64,000 bases of DNA from NCBI GenBank assembly GCA_964416595.1, contig CAYQES010000006.1:1-64000 (forward strand), read 5' to 3'. This stretch comes from JAKFYM01 sp964416595 (GTDB lineage: Bacteria; Bdellovibrionota; UBA1018; CAIPTA01). Positions 60,901-64,000 of this stretch are shown one piece after another (position 1 is the stretch's first letter; each line of letters starts with the position of its first letter). The translations under genes and the position numbers were made by a program. Below the pieces are notes generated by a model. That model had not been told where the DNA came from and did not search any database. It saw only the letters and a list, made by a program, of their open reading frames with translations.

Positions 60901-61505
60901 TCGTGGCCGTGGAAGCCGTTTACCAATTCTTTCCCGCCGCGAGCGAAGGCAATGCTTTGCACCTTTACGGAGCAGAAAGTTTTCCAAAACCCAGAGCGGT
61001 GTTTGAATTTCCCCGCCAGGCAAAGGTAGATGGTTTATGTTTATCAGATTTTGCTCAGCCTTTAGCGGCTTCGGCTAAAGGACGTTTAGATCAGGTAGCA
61101 CTCTTCTGCGTGACGGCCGGTAAAGGCGTGCGAGCCCGCACGGAAGAGTTAAAAAAGCGGGGCGAATATTTGAAAGCCCATGCGCTTGCGGCCCTCGCCA
61201 TCGAAACGGCGGAAGCCTATGCTGAGTTACTGCATGCACAGATCCGCTCCCAGTGGGGCTTTCCTGACTCTCCTGATCTCACCATGATGGATCGTTTCCA
61301 GGCCAAATACCGGGGTTGTCGTTATTCTTTTGGCTATCCCGCTTGCCCCCGTCTCGACGACCAGGCGATTTTGTGGCAGCTCCTGGATCCCACGGAAATC
61401 GGCGTGCAACTCACCGACGGTTTCATGATGGATCCTGAAGCTTCCGTTTCCGCCTTGGTATTTCATCATCCAGAGGCCAAGTATTTTGGCGTGGGGGAAG
61501 CATGA
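57987..61505 (+). CDS. metH: Cobalamin-dependent methionine synthase
   Basis: MetH moves a methyl from methyltetrahydrofolate to homocysteine through cobalamin. All four modules are present. The homocysteine-binding domain has the zinc cysteines (GLNCATG ~234; GGCCGT ~298-299). The methyltetrahydrofolate domain begins LVGERTNVIGSKKF (~344). The B12 domain has the DVHDIGKNLVD loop (~730), where His binds cobalt. The C-terminal reactivation domain has YRGCRYSFGYPACPR (~1111). The ~1172-aa length is complete. I prefer the ATG at 57987 over an upstream TTG at 57951; neither has a strong Shine-Dalgarno. The next gene overlaps its stop (ATGA). The enzyme needs B12, like NrdJ in this window. Confidence 0.97.
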   Translation: MKQVENRKERTTLLRNRLKERILVLDGATGTALQEENLTAKDFGGEEFEGCNENLVLTRPDVVKRIHEKYLKAGADIVETNTFGGTPMVLGEYGLSEKAYEINKRACEIAREACREFSTPDWPRFVAASIGPTTKAISVTGGITFDELAEQFYQQVKGLYDGGADYFLIETCNDTSNVKACLHAIDRLHSEVADPLPVAVSGTIEPMGTMLGGQGVDALLTSLMHRDLLYVGLNCATGPEFMTDHIRTLAGMSPFPVACVPNAGLPDENGQYLETPELVGKVISRFIEKGWLNVLGGCCGTHGGHVQHLREIADRASPRVVAAPRASRLSGIEYLEVTDEMRPLLVGERTNVIGSKKFRELIQAGKWEEAAEVGRAQVKKGAHIVDVCLSNPDRNEQEDLQKFMPELLKKVRVPVMIDSTDASVIEDALKLVQGKSIINSVNLEDGEERFAHVLPLARNYGAAVVVGCIDDDPEQGMGVTRERKLAIAEREYNLLTKKYGIPPEDIYWDALVFPCGTGDAQYRGSAVETIEGVRLLKEKFPGTKTVLGISNVSFGLPAVGREVLNAVFLYHCVKAGLDCAIVNSEKIPRFGSLSAEEVKVCEDLLWNRGEDPVATFAAFFRAARPKAKEVRQELPLDERLAQYIVEGTKEGLFADLDLKRKEMKPLDIINGPLMRGMDTVGRLFNKNEMIVAEVLQSAEAMKAAVTYLEPYMEKTDTALRGTVVLATVKGDVHDIGKNLVDIIFSNNGFRVVNLGIKIPSEQLIHAVREHKPDILGLSGLLVKSAQQMELSAGDLQQAGLNVPILVGGAALTQNFTDKRIAKAYGAGLVAYARDAMGGLELAKQIVDKELRPGLEDTLRQRQSELQRQSAEGASAPAVTVKERSKLVPVLGELPRAPDFERHVIRGQSLDLVWKYMNNLVLFYRHLGIPGEAVKLWQKGDRSALASHPSGAKMLEFAQVVEDLKGEIKRNGLVAVEAVYQFFPAASEGNALHLYGAESFPKPRAVFEFPRQAKVDGLCLSDFAQPLAASAKGRLDQVALFCVTAGKGVRARTEELKKRGEYLKAHALAALAIETAEAYAELLHAQIRSQWGFPDSPDLTMMDRFQAKYRGCRYSFGYPACPRLDDQAILWQLLDPTEIGVQLTDGFMMDPEASVSALVFHHPEAKYFGVGEA

Positions 61506-62017
61506 AACATTTGTGGTGGCCCGTGATTGTGGTAGGAATTTTGGCGGGCAGTGCGTGGCTGCTATTGCGCACGGAGCAAGCGCCCTTACCGCCCGTGGTG
61601 GCGGAAAATCCTGTGGCGGCGGTTGATCCTGCGGCTGCCGTGGTGGAAGAAGAAAGCACTCCGCAAATTACGGTAGAACAGTTTCGTTCCTTAGGCGCAG
61701 AAGTGATGCGCTCCCTTCCCACGAGGCAATCCGTAAAGTCCCTTACGGCCGAGGAAACCCATGGAGTGCCAGTGCCTTTATTTGTGGCGGGCGAACGTTT
61801 GGGCGCCATCGCTGAAGCTGTGGAAAATAATTTTTCTTTAGCTGAAGAAGCTATTCTTTTGTACAAAGGCTGCGCGAGCTCAGGTCAGTACCCGGATTCG
61901 GTGCGGGCTCTGTGTTATCTCAACTACCGCGCATTAGTGAAAAAATTAGGCCAACCCGTTGCTCGCAAATTGGTTCCTTCCCACATCAGTGATTTTGCGG
62001 AGCGGTTGAAGAATTAA
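61502..62017 (+). CDS. Membrane-anchored protein, function unknown
   Basis: The 171-aa product has one N-terminal transmembrane helix or uncleaved signal (HLWWPVIVVGILAGSAWLLL), followed by an Ala/Pro/Val-rich spacer (~27-50). A small helical domain with a Cys pair (CASSGQYPDSVRALC) completes it. The start overlaps the metH stop, so it is co-translated with the methionine synthase, although no functional link is evident. No family is recognised. Confidence 0.72.
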   Translation: MKHLWWPVIVVGILAGSAWLLLRTEQAPLPPVVAENPVAAVDPAAAVVEEESTPQITVEQFRSLGAEVMRSLPTRQSVKSLTAEETHGVPVPLFVAGERLGAIAEAVENNFSLAEEAILLYKGCASSGQYPDSVRALCYLNYRALVKKLGQPVARKLVPSHISDFAERLKN

Positions 62018-62018
62018 T

Positions 62019-62495
62019 ATGTGGCTGGTGTTGTTAGTTCTTAGCGTGCATTCGCTGGCGGCGCAGATTTCGCAAAAAGAATTGCTGGATTACGCGGATA
62101 AATATTCCTATAGCGATAATCGTAAAAATTTGGGACGCGATAAAGTTTATTCTGCCCAGAAGGGGGATAGAGACGAAGAAACATCCACTTTGCTGCTGGC
62201 CTTTCCTGGTCCTAAATCCTTTCGGCAGGTGGCACTTATGTGCAACCGTTGCGGGGCGGATCTATCTTTGGAAGTTTGTAAAAATGAGTTTATCCAGCTG
62301 TATCAAAAATTGACGGGTAAGGAACCCTCTTCCAAGCTCATTGCCAAGATCCAAATCCATCAAGATGAAAAGCAAAAGCTGGATTCTTTTAACTCTCAGT
62401 TAAGGCTTCGGTTGTCATCGGGTGCTTTGTACTGTGACGGAGCTAGAGGGAATGGTTTGGGAAGTAGTTTGCGGTTCGATTTTTTTCTGAACTAG
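62019..62495 (+). CDS. Small exported protein, function unknown
   Basis: A short signal-like N-terminus (MWLVLLVLSVHSLAA) leads into a 158-aa product with four closely spaced Cys residues (MCNRCGADLSLEVC and YCDG), possibly two disulphides. It starts two bases after the preceding stop, probably in the metH operon. No motif identifies a function. Confidence 0.68.
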   Translation: MWLVLLVLSVHSLAAQISQKELLDYADKYSYSDNRKNLGRDKVYSAQKGDRDEETSTLLLAFPGPKSFRQVALMCNRCGADLSLEVCKNEFIQLYQKLTGKEPSSKLIAKIQIHQDEKQKLDSFNSQLRLRLSSGALYCDGARGNGLGSSLRFDFFLN

Positions 62496-62577
62496 GGATA
62501 ACGCAAAGCGACTTCGCGCCGGGGGAGCTATGCGTCGCAAGCCCAGAAAAATTTTAAGCCATTGTTTTTATTCAATA

Positions 62578-62612
62578 ACGCAATGCGAACTCGTGGCGAG
62601 TTCGCATTGCGT
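62578..62612. repeat. Perfect 16-bp hairpin between convergent operons
   Basis: 62578-62593 and 62597-62612 are perfect complements with a TGG loop. The stem is exceptionally stable, but neither strand has a T tract following it, so it is not a standard intrinsic terminator. It lies at the junction of the metH operon and recG, with both genes ending toward it. It could act as a transcript 3' end stabiliser or a repeat-element unit. Confidence 0.75.
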
Positions 62613-62620
62613 CAACAAAC

Positions 62621-64000
62621 CTATCCGCTCTTCAATGTCTGCGCCGCCGCTTCCACGGCCTGGCGGAACCAGGCCCCAAGCTTTTCATGCTCCGGCATTC
62701 GGAGCTCTGGATCTGAGTGGTAAATCCGCTCTGCTTCCTTACGAGCCAATTCCAATAATTCTGCGTCCCGCTGCAAATCCGCCAAACGGAAAGTGGGCGA
62801 GCCGCTTTGCTTAGTGCCGAAAAAATCTCCCGGGCCCCGGAGCTTTAAATCTTGCTCGGCGATATCGAAGCCGCTCCGGCTCTTTTCCAAAACCATCAAT
62901 CGCACCCAGGGGCTTTCGTCTTCCACGCCCTCTTCACTATCCACCGCTTCCGCTGCCCGCACCACGCCAGGTGGTGGCACTTCGGTAACCAACACACAAT
63001 AACTTTTATGCTCACCCCGGCCCACTCGGCCCCGGAGTTGGTGCAATTGAGAAAGGCCAAAGCGCTCCGCATTTTCAATTGCCATCACGGTGGCGTTGGG
63101 CACATCCACGCCCACTTCGATCACAGTGGTGGAAACCAAAACATCATACTCATGGTTTTTAAAAGCCCGCATCACGCGGTTGCGCTCATCGGAGTCCATC
63201 TGGCCATGCACCATCGCCAGGCGTAATCCGGCCAAGGGGCCCTCCTGCAAGCGGGCAAATTCGGTTTCCACGCTGCGGATTTTTTCCATTCCTTCTTTAT
63301 CGGAGTCAGAAACCAACGGATACACAATATAGCCCTGACGTTTTTCGTCCGCCTCGCGCCTTAGCAAATTATACAAACGGCTGCGGTCGCTGCCCCGAAT
63401 GATCTTGGTCACGATTTCCTGACGGCCCGGAGGTAATTCATCAATCGTGGTTACATCGAGCTCGCCAAAGATGGTAAGCGCAAGCGACCGGGGAATGGGT
63501 GTGGCTGTCATGGTGAGGATGTGGGGAAAACTGCCGGAGGGAGATTTTTCTTTCAAGGCCGCCCGCTGGCGCACACCGAAGCGGTGTTGTTCGTCCACGA
63601 TCACGAGGGATAAATGTTTCCAGTTTACGCCCTCTTGGATCAGCGCATGGGTTCCGATCACGATGCGCGCTTCTCCCGAGGCAATTTTTCGTAAAGCCGC
63701 CTCCTTCTCTACGCGCGATAAGCTCCCCGTGAGCAATACCGCCTCCACACCTGTGCCCGCCAGAATCTTCTGGGCATTTTGGAAATGTTGTTCCGCCAAA
63801 ATCTCCGTGGGCGCCATCAAGGCGGTTTGCCGATCGCTCTCTGCCACTTCAAGGGCCGCGAATAGTGCCACAAAAGTTTTCCCGCTGCCCACATCCCCCT
63901 GCACGATGCGGTTCATGGCTTTATCCCGCTGAAGATCGCCCAAAATTTCGGCGATGGCCCGCTCTTGGGCTTGGGTCAGCTGGTAAGGAAAATTCTTCCG
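62621..64000 (-). CDS. recG: ATP-dependent DNA helicase RecG (5' end beyond the window)
   Basis: The C-terminal ~459 residues of RecG are present; the reading frame is open to the window edge, so the start lies outside. It has FPYQLTQAQERAI, Walker A GDVGSGKT, the DEQH box (IVDEQHRFG), the TATPIPRSLALT motif and QLRGRVGRG. RecG remodels stalled replication forks and branched DNA. The wedge domain, expected upstream, is not visible. It converges on the metH operon across a strong hairpin. Confidence 0.95.
   Translation of the reverse strand, partial: RKNFPYQLTQAQERAIAEILGDLQRDKAMNRIVQGDVGSGKTFVALFAALEVAESDRQTALMAPTEILAEQHFQNAQKILAGTGVEAVLLTGSLSRVEKEAALRKIASGEARIVIGTHALIQEGVNWKHLSLVIVDEQHRFGVRQRAALKEKSPSGSFPHILTMTATPIPRSLALTIFGELDVTTIDELPPGRQEIVTKIIRGSDRSRLYNLLRREADEKRQGYIVYPLVSDSDKEGMEKIRSVETEFARLQEGPLAGLRLAMVHGQMDSDERNRVMRAFKNHEYDVLVSTTVIEVGVDVPNATVMAIENAERFGLSQLHQLRGRVGRGEHKSYCVLVTEVPPPGVVRAAEAVDSEEGVEDESPWVRLMVLEKSRSGFDIAEQDLKLRGPGDFFGTKQSGSPTFRLADLQRDAELLELARKEAERIYHSDPELRMPEHEKLGAWFRQAVEAAAQTLKSG

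Noticed and set aside
62500..62620. Intrinsic terminator for the metH operon or recG
   Set aside because: The stem is strong but no T tract follows on either strand.

Overview
The window is about 64 kb of a chromosome at roughly 50% GC with dense, mostly operonic coding and one 100-N scaffold gap (5741-5840). Gene content suggests a Gram-negative, flagellated bacterium, most likely a member of the Bdellovibrionota (Bdellovibrio-like). This is inferred from the mix of flagellin, many short lipoproteins and secreted wall-active or hydrolytic enzymes, PilZ/GGDEF/FHA signalling proteins and a pgpA-cinA-recA operon. No 16S or marker phylogeny was possible. I see no CRISPR array, insertion sequence, prophage or rRNA operon; the only RNA gene is a partial tRNA-Arg at the left edge.

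Layout. 1-5.6 kb: tRNA-Arg, a secreted protein with a duplicated module, a lipoprotein/patatin/SixA operon and an Ntn-hydrolase with a tail rich in helical repeats. 5.9-12 kb: class II (B12-dependent) ribonucleotide reductase, an unknown membrane protein and argS, all on the minus strand. 12-15.5 kb: a plus-strand envelope operon (coiled-coil/TPR lipoprotein, FecR-like protein, outer-membrane barrel, HExxH lipoprotein). 16.4-22.3 kb: dut, flagellin, an 802-aa secreted protein of unknown function, a lipoprotein and an HNH endonuclease. 23.3-32.6 kb: a ten-gene lipoate and 2-oxoacid dehydrogenase operon (E1alpha, E1beta, a degenerate RibD-like protein, a small zinc-ribbon protein, lipA, E2, E3, lipB, sfsA and a polyprenyl synthase). 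32.6-41.9 kb: signalling and surface genes (FHA-GGDEF, ureohydrolase, GYF_2 membrane protein, two PilZ proteins, a lytic transglycosylase) around a carbamoyltransferase/SxtJ/DUF5989 module. 41.9-53.5 kb: minus-strand block with an OppA-like lipoprotein, alaS, a serine hydrolase, a pseudoprotease/beta-helix protein, recA, cinA and pgpA. 53.6-64 kb: a divergent RelA/SpoT-like protein, a second peptide-binding protein, an alpha/beta hydrolase, an FHA protein, metH (B12-dependent) and the C-terminal part of recG.

How it fits together. Two B12-dependent enzymes (NrdJ, MetH) imply cobalamin uptake or synthesis elsewhere. The lipoate operon joins cofactor synthesis (LipA, LipB) to its lipoylated client (E2) and the rest of the complex. 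c-di-GMP signalling is represented by one GGDEF protein and two PilZ proteins, one of which lies behind a near-consensus sigma-28 promoter, tying it to motility.

Most unusual signals. (1) A 21-nt inverted repeat (20/21 paired) encloses the carbamoyltransferase start codon and a branched 104-nt stretch, downstream of a consensus-like promoter: a candidate translational regulatory RNA. (2) A RibD homologue that has lost all its zinc ligands sits inside the dehydrogenase operon. (3) A stand-alone RelA/SpoT-like protein has an unfamiliar N-terminal domain. (4) A trypsin-like pseudoprotease is fused to a beta-helix. (5) Several stem-loops cover ribosome binding sites.
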